DNA from: Pteria penguin
Taxonomy: Eukaryota > Mollusca > Bivalvia > Pterioida > Pteriidae
Assembly (NCBI GenBank): GCA_035048485.1
Contig: CM068584.1
Coordinates: 59,893,739 to 59,957,738, forward strand
Length of the DNA: 64,000 nt
Reading direction: 5' to 3'
Shown: positions 37,264 through 49,869 of the stretch, piece by piece
Numbering within the stretch: the first letter of the stretch is position 1
How the letters are laid out: every line of letters starts with the position of its first letter
The notes under the pieces: generated by a model
Told to the model about the DNA's origin: nothing
The model's input: the letters and a program-made list of their open reading frames with translations, nothing else
Database searches by the model: none
Position numbers and translations under genes: made by a program

Positions 37264-39283
37264 TTACTCAGTTGCAGTGTATAACTTATTCTCTTGAAAG
37301 TTCATCAATATGTTTTGGATGAACACCAACAGAAGAGGGACCATGACGAAGCGAATTTCAGATGCTATGGATATGATCTGAGGTTCACTGAAGATGATAA
37401 CGCCAGAATCAACTTCAACCGAAAACAACGGCTTTCTCTTGACCGAGAAGAGACGAGAAACAATATCTTCAGGGACTTTATCAGTCGATTTCCATAATTT
37501 CAGAGACGTGCGATACCAGTGGAAATGAACTCCATCAAAAGCAGGGATCAGTTTATTATCGTCTTGGGCAATATCAGGCGGCGATAGTAGATACAATACG
37601 TTTAGATTGATTTGTAGTGATATGCAGGTCTTCAGCAAGAGGTTCATTATTGTTCTCATCCGAAGGGTCAAATTCATCTATCACGATCATACCATCGTCT
37701 GGATCCTGATCTTCTAATTCAACAAAACCGTTTTTTACGGAAAGATATCCGCTGACAATCATCACTTTGATAACAGGATGGAAAGAAAACGCCAATGCAA
37801 TAAGGTTGCTAAAGAGTTCAAAGGATGAAGGCTAAACTTTCTCTGGTACATCCCATGGAAGCATCTAGATAAATATCCGCGCATAATTTTTTTTAACTCT
37901 GGGTGCATCTTCAGAGCGATTAGGAACTTCAGACGAACTGTTAATAAAAATTCACGATATCCATCAGAGTTCCTTCGGGACCAATNNNNNNNNNNNNNNN
38001 NNNNNNNNNNNNNNNNNNNNNNNNNNNNNNNNNNNNNNNNNNNNNNNNNNNNNNNNNNNNNNNNNNNNNNNNNNNNNNNNNNNNNNNNNNNNNNNNNNNN
38101 NNNNNNNNNNNNNNNNNNNNNNNNNNNNNNNNNNNNNNNNNNNNNNNNNNNNNNNNNNNNNNNNNNNNNNNNNNNNNNNNNNNNNNNNNNNNNNNNNNNN
38201 NNNNNNNNNNNNNNNNNNNNNNNNNNNNNNNNNNNNNNNNNNNNNNNNNNNNNNNNNNNNNNNNNNNNNNNNNNNNNNNNNNNNNNNNNNNNNNNNNNNN
38301 NNNNNNNNNNNNNNNNNNNNNNNNNNNNNNNNNNNNNNNNNNNNNNNNNNNNNNNNNNNNNNNNNNNNNNNNNNNNNNNNNNNNNNNNNNNNNNNNNNNN
38401 NNNNNNNNNNNNNNNNNNNNNNNNNNNNNNNNNNNNNNNNNNNNNNNNNNNNNNNNNNNNNNNNNNNNNNNNNNNNNNNNNNNNNTGTCATCTGCATTTA
38501 TAAGGCCATTGCCACCCATAAATCTTCGATATAAGATTCCTCTAGTTCTCTTTTGTCAATCGCCTCGTTTTTTTTTAGATGCCCCACCGTGTTTTCACGC
38601 ACGTGTTTGAAGCAGAGCACGTGTACTGAATTGGGAAAAGGACATAACAATTGCATTGCCTATCACGAGTTTGCTTAAGTTTGTATCACCCAGTTTACTT
38701 CGATTGTGATTGAAAAAAGGTGGAATAAGTCTCGGTCCCACTATTGTCATGGATAAAAACGGATCCAGAATATATATGGTTGGTTTCTTTTAGTGGTTTC
38801 GGGTACCACAGAAAATTGCTTGTATACCGTTGGTGTAACGTGCATTTCACATAAATTAGATGTTTTTTCCACACCTAAAAGTGTTTCACCAGAACAACAT
38901 AAGTTTTTCAAATCTAGCAATTGTTCGTCATTGTAAATGATTACAAACGGGGCTTTTCCTTTCTCCCTGATTATACATCTAACGTTTGTTTCCCCTTTAG
39001 CAACTGAAATTTCAATGTTTTTTAGTTGATCCGAGAGATTCTGCTTATAACTTAAGGAATGATTTTTCTTTTCCCTGTATTGTTTATTATAAACTTGTTT
39101 CTTATCTGCGGGACAAGAGAACTCGTCTTTGTTTACCATTAGCTCATTGTATACCACGCTAGGTTTATCTGATTTTAGTAATTCACCTATTTCGGACATC
39201 GTTTGGGGGGGGGGGCGTCCTGATATATTCATGTGTTTTATGCTTAGCATTTCCGTGTGTTGAAAAACCAGGGAAAGACCCAA
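37264..39283 (-). pseudogene. MULE-like transposase pseudogene spanning the assembly gap
   Basis: The best open part is 38747-39283. It has ADKKQVYNKQYREKK, LLGVEKTSNLCEMHVTPTVY and ETTKRNQPYIF, which match the first catalytic-aspartate region of a MULE-like transposase family common in molluscs (usually GVDRTFNL; here the D is E). Leftwards, frames give FPNSVHVLCFKHVRENT (about 38640-38585) and MGGNGLINADD (38519-38487), typical of the next part of that domain. The gap follows. Beyond it, coding-looking sequence (PNRSEDAPRVKK, DQDPDDGMIVIDEF) runs to about 37270. This would be a cut-and-paste transposase. Stops and frameshifts make it inactive. Confidence 0.6.
37986..38485. other. Assembly gap, 500 N
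   Basis: Exactly 500 N, a round number used by scaffolding software, so the true distance and even adjacency are unknown. Confidence 0.99.
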
Positions 39284-39852
39284 GATATTCAGCTAGGGCG
39301 TTTCCCGTACCCGTCTAATCCAGGAGACCATCTTTTTGTAATGTTTGCCTTTTTTTAAGGCACACATAATAACTATAAAGAATTAATATTTGAGAATATT
39401 CAGGCTGGGGAGTTATTTTGTCATAGATAATTTGGTTTTTCTTCCGTTGAAAAAAGTCTTCACCCTTTCTTAAGAACATAGTTTAATATTTTCTATCAGG
39501 GACAATAAGGAAATGGTAAATAGGGGGGGGGGGCGTCCTGATATATTCATGTGTTTTATGCTTAGCATTTCCGTGTGTTGAAAAACCAGGGAAAGACCCA
39601 AGATATTCAGCTAGGGCGTTTCCCGTACCGTCTATCCAGGAGACCATCTTTTTGTAATGTTTGCCTTTTTTAAGGCACACATAATAACTATAAAGAATTA
39701 ATATTTGAGAATATTCAGGCTGGGGAGTTATTTTGTCAGAGATAATTTGGTTTTTCTTCCGTTTTTGAAAAAAGTCTTCACCCTTTCTTAAAGAAACATA
39801 GTTTAATATTTTCTATCAGGGACAAATAAGGAAATGGTAAAATAGGGAGGGG
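39215..39852. repeat. 319-bp direct tandem duplication with G runs at the joints
   Basis: CGTCCTGATATATTCATGTG starts at 39215 and again at 39534, and the copies stay colinear to TAGGGAGGGGG near 39850. G runs precede each copy. Copies differ by one-base indels (for example GTACCCGTCTAATCC against GTACCGTCTATCC). Confidence 0.9.
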
Positions 39853-39989
39853 GGGGGGGGGTTTCGTCATTCACAGCCTTTTGAGTGTGCGAATTTTTTT
39901 TTAAATTTCAATTGTTGAAGTGTTGTCTAAAATTTCCCACTTAAAGTACCTAACGCGGCCTTATTGACAGCGGACTCTCTTTCGTCCCC

Positions 39990-40486
39990 ATAGGGTTTAC
40001 TGGTGACATACGCCTATATTAATACACAATAAAATGCGTAAATGCCCCCTAGTGGGCCCCTGTCTAAAAACCCTAAGAATCTACTGTTTGGTTTTTGTAT
40101 AGCAAAAGTAATCTTATAACAACAAACTAATTCTACGGCGATAGATTACGCAATGGGTAAATTGACCAGCGAAAGGTAAAAGACACTGTTAAGATCAGAT
40201 CAAATTGACACAGGCTTATAGGTGATAAAAGTTATAAATGCCAAAGAATGTCTTGAAACTAAAGTAATAAAAGAATTTGGCAGGCTTATGATTAGAACTT
40301 GACTGAAACAATCTAATATAGATTAAGAAAATTGTTAAAAAGTTAATATCAGATTAAAACTTAATTCAATTACATTTTTATCATGAAGGGCTGCATTTAC
40401 TTTATGATAACGGGGGCGGCCCCCCCACACCCCCCCCCCCCCCCCCCCCCCCCCAACCCCCCCCCCACCCCCCCCCCCCCCCCCCC

Positions 40487-40539
<53 letters not shown>

Positions 40540-40971
40540 ACCCCCCCCCCCCCCCCACCCCCCCCGCCCCCGCCCCCTTGGCCAGGGAAATCTGTCCCCA
40601 AAGATTTAAAAAAAAAATAAAATTTGGAAGTAAATAAGATAGTTTAACAATCTAATATTTCAGATAAAAATGAGTAAGATTGTATGAGTAGTTACATCCA
40701 TGTTCATGACTAGAGAAAAATACAAACAATAAAATCATACCAAAAATATGTACATGTTTAAATGTTGAAATCATACAACTAAATTCACCCTGGTCTAATG
40801 AAATTCAAAACAGTACAAATTACAAATGTAAAAATGATGAAATAATACAAAAAATCATATGACAAGAATAATGAGGTAGTCTCATCTGATATGTGGACAT
40901 TGACCAACAAGGGGGAGTTAACTCCCTAAAAATACGAAATGTAGCATATAATTGTATAATGCGATTATACA
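39990..40971 (-). repeat. LTR1 (3' LTR of env-element copy A), truncated
   Basis: It matches LTR2 and LTR3 from AGGGTTTACTGG to the TG end at 40971 (minus-strand TGTATAATGC). The part that would follow (module, U5 end) is lost at the left. A 158-bp C-rich tract has grown inside it. Confidence 0.8.
40420..40577 (+). repeat. 158-bp C-rich tract
   Basis: Nearly pure C with a few A and G. LTR2 and LTR3 have only a handful of C at the same place, before TTGGCCAGG. The long open frames across it encode only poly-proline or poly-glycine and are not genes. Confidence 0.95.
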
Positions 40972-40981
40972 TGGCAAGATG

Positions 40982-42589
40982 AGAGGTGACAAACGCTGAG
41001 GTGGGTTTACTAGCATGCAGTAGAATCAGTGCTGAATTGAGGGTTCGAATGAAAAATGACCAAATGCCAAATGCGAGGGACACACCAGCAGCTACGGATG
41101 CTGCTATTGCGACATAACCACTTTGTGTTAGGCCATGAATCCACAGCAAAGTCAATTTGCCCAGCTAACATTGTTTATGGAGAGTACGAAATGCATCTTC
41201 GTTCTTCTTTAGCAACTTTAGCCATTCTTTTTAAACACATTAAACAGCTAGATATTTAGAAAATGAGTGATTAAAAATTTTGATATTAGGAATTTTAATG
41301 TTGACAAAGTTTTGACATGTAGTATCACCAAAGAATAGATGAGTGTGAATCTGGATCAAACAATTCCTTAAAGTAGAGCTAGATTTACGGGATGTAGCAT
41401 AGTTACAGTATCAGTCTTATTCTTACAATCTCCAATTCTGGGTGGTAGGTATAAATCTATTGAGGTGATAGAGCACATACATGGAACTCTTAATAAGCAA
41501 AATGAGCACCCTTAATAGTGCGCTGACCTGTAAGACATTCAAGAGCTACCATAGGTATTTGATACATGAGAATGTTCGAGGGAGATAACTCTGTAAGAGC
41601 AGGTTTAATAGTATCATTGTAACTTTGAGAGTCAAATATACCTTAGAGTTAAATCTGGTATAAAGAAAGTCTGCATGAGAGTAATAATACAAAGGATCTT
41701 TATGAATGATGGTGAAGAAAGAAAATTTCTTATCAAGCATGTTTCGAATTTGAATGAGTGAGGACTTTATTGGTTTTGGGGACAGAAATAAAGGTGATAG
41801 TTTGCCTTTTACCAGGTCATGGATACCTAATTTTAAAATGTTTCAGAACTGATTCGAGTCCGGATTGTTGAGTTGACTTGTTTTATGAATTAGTTCTTCG
41901 AGTAAAAACAAATTCGTGGTCTAATGCATCAAGTAATGAAGTCATAAGTTTGGACAAGGCGATAGCATCTCTATGGTTTTCTTTTACAGCATTCATCACA
42001 TTGTTAAATCTAACATCAACAGATGAAATAAATGATAAATGATTTTCCTGTACAGCCATTGCTTTAGCAATTTTTAAGTTATTTCGATTTTCAATGATTG
42101 CATTATGTCTCTGAAGTGTGGCTATATCTGTGGAGGTTGCGGTTCCGAATAGAGATTTTGAAATTCTGCCCTATAAAATCAAAAAGTCCACGTTTAAGAT
42201 CGAGATTTACCAAAATAAGGAATTGGCTCTTGGTTGACTTTGACTCCTGGTATTAGTTGATGGATTTGATGCACTGTGACATTAACACTTGCCATGGCCT
42301 GCAACCATAGCGAGTTGATTGACTTGATGACCAGTTCTACTCGTTCACAATTTGGCAAGTTGCAACGGACTTCATTGTATAGTTGAATTTTCTTAGGAAA
42401 TTGGGGGATTTCGAAGGTGTGAGCCCAAAATTCTTGGCCCAAGTAGATTTCCTTTGACTTATGGAAATGTAAATCCAATAGATAATTCTCTGGATGGTAA
42501 GGGACTCGCTGAGAACTGAGATGGGGACACAAAGTTGATGTGAGTGTAAATATGATATAAGTTACGATTTTGGTGAATTCCAAAGGAAC
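40982..42589 (-). pseudogene. env: env of copy A (F-like fusion glycoprotein), broken
   Basis: Minus strand. The N-terminal part (42604-42194) has a hydrophobic signal-like segment and runs to YFGKSRS, the start of the furin-type site, where a one-base insertion breaks the frame. The coiled-coil part is present near 42110-41900. About 300 bp present in copy B (46479-46785) are missing near 41615. The end (41155-41000) has a hydrophobic GYVAIAASVAAGVSLAFG segment and stops ten bases before LTR1, so the membrane anchor seen in copy C is lost. The protein would be an envelope of the baculovirus-F/errantivirus type. The join to gag lies at 42589/42590. Confidence 0.75.
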
Positions 42590-43310
42590 TACTATCCTAC
42601 ACATAACCCATTCACTCTCTCTTGGCTTTGCACTTGGTGGTACAGTCCCTGTGTTTGCGGTTGGGGAACCTGTTGAATTTGTCTCCTTGGTGGATATAAT
42701 TGTTTCTTTTGTTACTCGCTCTTGATGTTTAACGCATTGAACTTCAGTGCGCAGTAGTGTCCCTGATTTGAGAAAGTCAACGCCGCGCCACTAATAAGCC
42801 ATATTTGTTAAAAAACTGTGTTGTCTCCAGACATTTCTAGTTCAGGGTCTTTGCTAAATGAATTGCATGTCTAAGTTCTTGGAATTGTTTTTAAGGTTCT
42901 TTGGATATAATTTTGCCTTTCATTGTCCTTTTTTTAATCCGTTTGATTGGATAAATTGCACCCTGGTATATCTCAGGTAGGAGAGTTGTCACCAAAACGC
43001 TATGCGTTCAGCTCTCTCTAAGTACTTTTCAGGTTCTTCCTCCTCATGCTGTTTTATTCACAGCATTGACAGTTGGTTTTCATTTGGGTTGAATCTTGCC
43101 TTCAACGCCGCTTCAAATTCGTCTTGTGATTCCTTCTGCTCTTGGAAAAGCGAATGGAACCATGTTGGTGCAGTTCCATCCAATGAACATGCTATGGTTA
43201 GCGTGGTCTCCCCTTCTGATTGAGTCTTCTCCATGCGGCAAGGTGAGGCTTCAGCCATGTTATTGGTGATTCGGTTCCCATCATAGACGTTTTAATTTGA
43301 TGGTTGACAT
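42590..43310 (-). pseudogene. gag: gag of copy A, broken
   Basis: Minus strand. MEKTQSEGETTLTIACSLDG, then WFHSL and EFEAALKARFNPNENQ (43240-43068), are shared with copy B and are typical for a capsid domain (L.G.A..WF..L...F...L..RF). It is interrupted by small insertions relative to copy B. No protease, RT or integrase follows; env starts at once. Confidence 0.75.
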
Positions 43311-43481
43311 AGTTCTGGTTTCAACGTTTCTGGTTTCCGAATCTGACTTGTCTTCTGAGACTCGAATGTTACAGAGACTGATGTACTTCTCGTGTGCTAT
43401 GCGTTTTGGAGTGTAATTAATGGGTTGGGTGTTCTTCACCACTCCTCAAGGTGGGAAAAGTCCGTAAGTTCTCCACCAAAC

Positions 43482-45439
43482 TGTTGACAGGGTTCGCTTT
43501 GTCAACCAGGGGTTTCTGGCTCTGGTTATTTACTGTCTCTAAATATTGGAGTTCCTTGGGTGAAACTCTCAAACTGAAATTATGACGGGACGATGTAGAT
43601 TTTTAGTTGCAACACATTTATTTTTCAGAGGGGTCTAGCGATTGAATTCATATAATTGAATATAACAAATATAAATTTCCAACATTGAAGTTTATCACAA
43701 AATCAATAAGTTACCATAACTACATGTTTTAATGGCACAGGGTCATTCACATAACAATTGTTATATTATAAATAATAACTGCAAGTGAAAACATCATTCA
43801 AGTGGCATTAAAAAAACACCTACATTAAATGTTAAACACAATGTAATGGGTTTTACCAGGATACTGGTTTCCATAGGCAACCAAATTTCAAACAAACATA
43901 TGTCATGTGACAGGTGGTAACACAGAGAGTACGAATCAAAATGGACCTAATTTAGGTTATAAAGTACAATACCTACTGCTAATAAAAATGTGCACATACT
44001 TCGAATGAATAATGAACATTCAAATATGAAATACCTAATTTGACTAGTTAAAACCTCTCCCTTAAAATGATTGGGGGAAGTTTAGGATCATAGAGCATCT
44101 TGGCACATAGAGGACCAGAGTATTTGAGGAGAGTGAAAGAACAAATTTATAAAAAGTTAAATCCAGATGAATTGACAAATAGATCTTTTACAAAAAATAG
44201 GATAAAGTTACTGATTAAAAGTTAAGTTTATTTATACTTACAAACTTACGTGAACACACAAGGATCTAAAGTTTGGTCAGACCACCGTTTTCAAATATTT
44301 ATATGTTTTGTTTTGCCTGAAACGTTAAACACAATTTGTCTAGGTAACTAATATTTGAACCAATCAAACGTTTTCTAAATTCCGGATGATGACGGATAAC
44401 ATTGCTGTTGCAGCATCAAGCAAGACAGTATTTGTGAACAGTTGACTTTCGTAATCTAATAGAAGTTAGCGACAACTTCTAAGTAAGCCATTTCTACACA
44501 AACATATATGTGACAAATACTTGTACAAATATGAATGAAATATTTAGGAAATCAAGGACACTGATAACAAAAACATGAAACATATAAAAAACCATACATA
44601 CGAAAAGTTGTGGAAGATTATATGACAAATATACACATTAAAAATTGCAAGAAATACAAAGTTTACAATAAGGAGTCCTACCTGAAATTATGACGGAGAG
44701 TAGAATTTTTAGTTTTTGCACATTTATTCTTCAGAGGTTTCTAAGCGATGATAGTGACCGCTCTTTGGATGCTAGACACTTAACTCTCCAAAAATTAACA
44801 CGTGACCGTGTAGGAATCCATAAAGAGTTAAATAAAAAATTGTCTATAGTCGTGATCAGGTAAAGATAATTAAAATACCCTGTAGTGGGCCTCTCATGGG
44901 GCCGTGACGCAAAATAACCCTTCAAGACAATAGAAGGTTAACTAGGGTTTACTGATGACTACGCCTATATTAAGTATACAATAAAATGCGTAAATGCCCC
45001 TTAGTGGGCCCCCTGTCTTATAAACTCTTAAGAATCTACTGTTTAGTTTGGTATAGCAAAGTAATTATAACAACAAATTAATTCTACGGCGACTATAGGA
45101 TGACCGCAATGGGTAAAAGTTGACCAGCGGAAGATAAAAGACCTACTGTTAAGATTCAGATCAAATTTGACACAGGCTGGTATAGGTGAATAAAAGTTAT
45201 TTTTTTACAAAAAAATGCCAAAGGAATGTCTTGAAAACTAAAGTAATAAAAGAATTTGGCAGGCTATATGATTAGAAACTTGACTAAAAACAATGCTAAT
45301 ATAGATTAAGAAAATTGTTTTTTTAAAAAAGTTTAATATTAGAGTAAAACTTACTATTTATTAACAATTTTTGTCATGAAGGGCTGCAATTTACTTTATG
45401 AATAATTCCCCCCTTGGCCAGGGAAATTCTGTCCCCAAA

Positions 45440-45476
<37 letters not shown>

Positions 45477-45825
45477 AATTTGGAAGTATAATGAGATTAG
45501 TTTAAACAATCTAATATTTCAGATAAAAAATCGGGTAAGATTCTATGAGTAGAGTAGTTACATCCGTGTTCATGGACTAGAGAAAAATACAAACAATAAA
45601 ATCATACCAAAAAAATATGTACATGTTTAAAGTTGAAATCATACAACCAAATTCACCCTGGTCTAATGAAATTCAAAACAGTACAAATACAATGTAAAAA
45701 TGATGAAATAATACAAAATCAATGACAAGAATGAGATAGTCTCATCTGATATGTGAACATTGCCAACAAGGGGGAGATAACTCCCTAAAATACGAAATGC
45801 ATATAATTGTATACGCGATTATACA
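43482..45825 (-). repeat. LTR2 (5' LTR of copy A and 3' LTR of copy B), long form
   Basis: TG at 45825 (TGTATAATCGCG...) to ...GTCAACA at about 43482, followed on the minus strand by a possible PBS TGGTGGAGAACTTACGGAC. It includes a 1.1-kb GT...AG segment (43574-44681) bracketed by two copies of an AATAAA-bearing module, absent from LTR3. A 30-base A run sits at 45445-45474. Confidence 0.8.
43574..44681 (-). other. Intron-like GT...AG segment inside LTR2
   Basis: Minus strand: upstream module ...ATTTCAG then GTAGGACTCC at 44681. The segment ends in a second module ...ATTTCAG at 43574 before TTTGAGAG. LTR3 has a single module joined straight to TTTGAGAG, exactly as if the segment had been spliced out or lost by recombination between modules. 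Confidence 0.65.
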
Positions 45826-45835
45826 TGGCAAGATG

Positions 45836-47726
45836 AGAGGTGACAAAGGCTGAGGTGGGTTTACTGGCATGCAGTAGAATCAGTGCTGAATTGACGGTTC
45901 GAATGAAAAATGACCAACTGCCAAAATGCGAGGTACACACCAGCAGCTACGGATTCTGCTATTGCGACATAACCACTTGTATTAGGCCATGAATCCACAG
46001 CAAAGTCAATTTGCCCAGCTAACATTGATTCTGAGAGTACGAAATGCAACTTCGTCTTTCTTAGCAACTTTAGCCATTCTTTTTAAACTCATATGTTGTT
46101 GTTGATCAACAGCTAGATATTTAAAAAATGAGTGATTAAAAATTTTGAAATTAGGAATTTTAATGTTGACAAAGTTTTGACATGTAGTATCACCAAAGAT
46201 AGATGAGTGTGACTCTGGATCAAATAATTCCTGAAGTAGAGCTAGATTTACGGGATGTAGCATAGTTACAGTATCAGTCTTATTCTTACAATCTCCAATT
46301 CTGGGTGGCAGGTATAAATCTATTAAGGTGATAGAGCACATACATGGAACTCTTAATATGCAAAATGAGCACCCTTAATAGTGCGCTGACCTGTAAGACA
46401 TTCAAGAGCTACCATAGGTATTTGATACATGAGAATGTTCGAGGGAGATAACTCTGTAAGAGCAGGTTTAATAGTATCAGTGACAAATCTGAAATCACGA
46501 AGTTGTTTTACCTTTGATTTAAGGTTAAAAAAGATGGGTGATATACAAGAGGCTGAAGCTGATGATGTGAGAGGTAACTGAAACTGGCAGTAAAGGATGT
46601 GAGTGCCTGAGCAAGCTGATAATTTGTTTGTGGAAATTGTGGTGAAATGTTGATTGTCACGTGTGTAGGAAATATTCTGGAATGTCTATCAACTGTGTAG
46701 CATAACTAGAGGTTGAATTTACTGGTACTGGGAAGGAGTATATTTTATATAATATAAGGGGATGTTTAAAGGGGCGAGATAGGAACTTTGAGAGTCAAAT
46801 ATACCTTAGAGTTAAGTCTGGTATAAAGAAAGTCTGCATGAGAGTAATAATACAAAGGATCTTTATGAATGATGGTGAAGAAAGAAAATTTCTTATCAAG
46901 CATGTTTCGAATTTGAATGAGTGAGGACTTTATTGCTTTTGGGGACAGAAATAAAGGTGATAGTTTGCCTTTTACCAGGTCATGGATACCTAATGTTAAA
47001 TGTTCTAGAACTGATTCGAGTCGGAATGATGAGTTGACTTGTTTTATGATTAGTTCTTCGAGTAAAACAAATTCGTGGTCTAATGCATCAAGTGATGAGG
47101 TCATAAGTTTGGACAAGGCGATAGCATCTCTATGGTTTTCTTTTACAGCATTCATCACATTGTTAAATCTAACATCAACAGATGAAATAAATGATAAATG
47201 ATTTTCCTGTACAGCCATTGCTTTAGCAATTTTAATGTTATTTCGATTCAATGATTGCATATGTCTCTGAAGTGTGGCTATATCAGTGGAAGTTGCAGTT
47301 CCGAATAGAGATTTTGAAATCTGCCCTATAAAATCAAAAAGTCCACGTTTAGATCGAGATTTACCAAAATAAGGATTGGCTCTAGGTTGATTTGACTCTG
47401 GTATTAGTTGATGGATTTGATGCACTGTGACATTAACACTTGCCATGGCCTGCATCCATAGCGAGTTGATTGACTTGATGACCAGTTCTACTCGTTCACA
47501 ATTTGGCAAGTTGCAACGGACTTCATTGTATAGTTGAATTTTCTTAGGAATTGGGATTTCGAAGGTGAGCCCAAAATTCTTGGCCTAAGTAGATTTTCTT
47601 TGACTTATGGAAAGTAACTCAATAGATAATTCTCTGGATGGTCTGGGACTCGCTGAGAACTGAGATGGGACACAGTTGATGTGAGTGTCAATATGATAAG
47701 TAAGATTTGGTGAATTCCAAAGGAAC
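45836..47726 (-). pseudogene. env: env of copy B (F-like fusion glycoprotein), best-preserved copy
   Basis: Minus strand. The longest open part is 47509-46766. It shows a furin-type site RSKR followed by a hydrophobic glycine-led peptide (GLFDFIGQISKSLFG, about 47345-47300), then a long heptad-rich region (MQSLNRNNIKIAKAMA onward). This is the layout of the F protein family of baculoviruses and errantiviruses: cleavage, fusion peptide, coiled coil. Further open parts at 46341-46006 and 46067-45861 hold DTTCQNFVNIKIPNF, then AVDQQQHMSLKRM, then a hydrophobic stretch. It ends near LTR2 without the membrane anchor and tail of copy C. Frameshifts separate the parts, so no full protein is made. 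Confidence 0.85.
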
Positions 47727-48406
47727 CACATCCTACACATAACCCATTCACTCTCTCTTGGCTTTGCACTTGTTGGTACAGTCCCTGTGTTTGCGGTTGG
47801 GGAACCTGTTGAATTGGTCTCCTTGATGGATATAATTGTTTCTTTTGTTACTCGCCTTGATGTTTAACGCATCGACTTCAGTGCGCACTGTGTCCCTGAT
47901 TTGAGAAGTCAACGCCGCGCACTAATCAGCCATATTTGTTAAACTGGGTATCTCCAGACATTTCAGTTCAGTCTTTGCTAAATGAATTGCATGTCTAAGT
48001 TCTTGGAATGTTTTAGGTTCTTTGGATATAATTTTGCCTTTCATTGTCTTTTTTAATCCGTTGATTGTAAATTGCACCCTGTATATCTCAGGTAGAGAGT
48101 GTCCCAACGCTATGCGTTCAGCTCTCTCTAAGTACTTTTCAGGTTCTTCCTCCTCATGCTGTTTTATTGACAGTTGGTTTTCATTTGGGTTGAATCTTGC
48201 CTTCAACGCCGCTTCAAATTCGTCTTGTGACACCTTCTGCTCTTGGGAAAGCGAATGGAACCATGTTAGTGCAGTTCCATCCAATGAACATGCTATGGTT
48301 AGCGTGGTCTCCCCTTCTGATTGAGTCTTCTCCATGCGGCAAGGTGGCTCAGCCATGTTATTGGTGATTCGGTTCCATCATAGCGTTTTAATTTGATGGT
48401 TGACAT
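47727..48406 (-). pseudogene. gag: gag of copy B
   Basis: Minus strand. A short N-terminal frame starts near the ATG at 48406 (MSTIKLKRYDGTESPITWLS). The main frame 48356-47922 gives TIACSLDGTALTWFHSLSQE, EFEAALKARFNPNENQ and ELRHAIHLAKTELKCLEIP, a Gag capsid pattern. The remaining 195 bases to 47727 are in other frames and end directly at env. Pol is completely absent. The missing pol would need a partner element in trans. Confidence 0.75.
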
Positions 48407-48565
48407 AGTTCTGGTTTCAACGTCTGGTTCCGAATCTGACTTGTCTTCTGAGACTCGAATGTACAGAGACTGATGTACTTCTCGTTGCTATGCGTTTTGG
48501 AGTGTAATTAATGGGTTGGGTGTTCTTCACACTCCTCATGGGAAAGTCCGAGTTCTCCACCAACT

Positions 48566-49669
48566 GTGACAGGGTTCGCTTTTCAACCAGGGGTTTCTGG
48601 TTTCGTTATTTACTGTCTCTAATATTGAGTTCCTTGGGTGAACTCTCAAACTGAAATTATGACGGAGAGTAGATTTTTAGTTGCACATTTATTTTTCAGA
48701 GTCTAGCGATGAAGTGACGCTTTGGATGCTAGACACTTAACTCTCCAAAATTACACGTGACCCGTGTAGGATCCATAAAGGTTAAATAAAAAATGTCTAT
48801 AGTGTGACAGGTAAAGATAATTAAAATACCCTGTAGTGGGCCTCTCATGGGCCGTGACGCAAAATAACCCTTCAAGACAATAGAAGGTTACCTAGCGTTT
48901 ACTGATGACATACGCCTATATTAATATACAATAAAATGCGTAAATGCCCCTTAGTGGGCCCCTGTCTAAAACTCTTAAGAATCTACTGTTTGTTTGTATA
49001 GCAAAGTAATTATAACAACAAATTAATTCTACGGCGATAGATTACGCAATGGGTAAATTGACCAGCGGAAGATAAAAGACACTGTTAAGATCAGATCAAA
49101 TTGACACAGGCTTATAGGTGATAAAAGTTATAAATGCCAAAGAATGTCTTGAAACTAAAGTAATAAAAGAATTTGGCAAGCTTATGATTAGAACTTGACT
49201 AAAACAATCTAATATAGATTAAGAAAATTGTTAAAAAGTTAATATTACAGTAAAACTTAATTCAATTACATTTTTATCATGAAGAGCTGCATTTACTTTA
49301 TGATAATTCCTCCCCTTGGCCAGGGAAATCTTTGTCCCCGACGAGATAGTTTAACAATCTAATATTTCAGATAAAAATGGGTAAGATTCTATGAGTAGTT
49401 CCATCCATGTTCATGACTAGAGAAAAATACAAACAATAAAATCATACCAAAAATATGTACATGTTTAAATGTTGAAATCATACAACTAAATTCACCCTGG
49501 TCTAATGAAATTCAAAACAGTACAAAAACAATGTAAAAATGATGAAATAATACAAAATCAATGACAAGAATGAGGTATCCTCTACTTATCTGATATGTGA
49601 ACATTGCCAACAAGGGGGAGATAACTCCCTAAAATACGAAATGCATATAATTGTATAAGCGATTATACA
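48566..49669 (-). repeat. LTR3 (5' LTR of copy B), short form
   Basis: 1104 bp, from TGTATAATCGCTT (49669) to CTGTCACA (48566): TG...CA. A possible PBS TGGTGGAGAACTCGGAC (48562-48546) follows. It lacks the 1.1-kb segment of LTR2 and LTR4. It includes CAAGGGGGAGATAACTCC near its start, also in LTR1 and LTR2. Confidence 0.8.
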
Positions 49670-49869
49670 CGTCACTGTGGAAGAGATCTACAAAGTGGAT
49701 ATACTCTGGATGACAACGTACAATAATTTGACTGAAAAGCACACATACACACAAATAGTCATGTCCTAGATATCCAGCTTACTATCACAACGGGTTTCGG
49801 CTGGATTCGACACAACTTTCGTTTATGTTGTGAGTTGTGATAACTAATTGCTTAAATGGTTTGTTGATT

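Noticed and set aside
37941..38519. Open frames of 177 and 192 residues across the gap
   Set aside because: They consist mostly of N. Only the terminal residues are real.
38747..39283. Treating the 178-residue open frame as an intact gene
   Set aside because: Its N-terminal 15-20 residues lie in the duplicated 319-bp unit, it lacks the rest of the transposase domain in frame, and the catalytic D is replaced by E.
40335..40637. Long open frames encoding poly-glycine or poly-proline
   Set aside because: They cross a C-rich tract inside LTR1. The homologous LTRs have no such tract and no reading frame.
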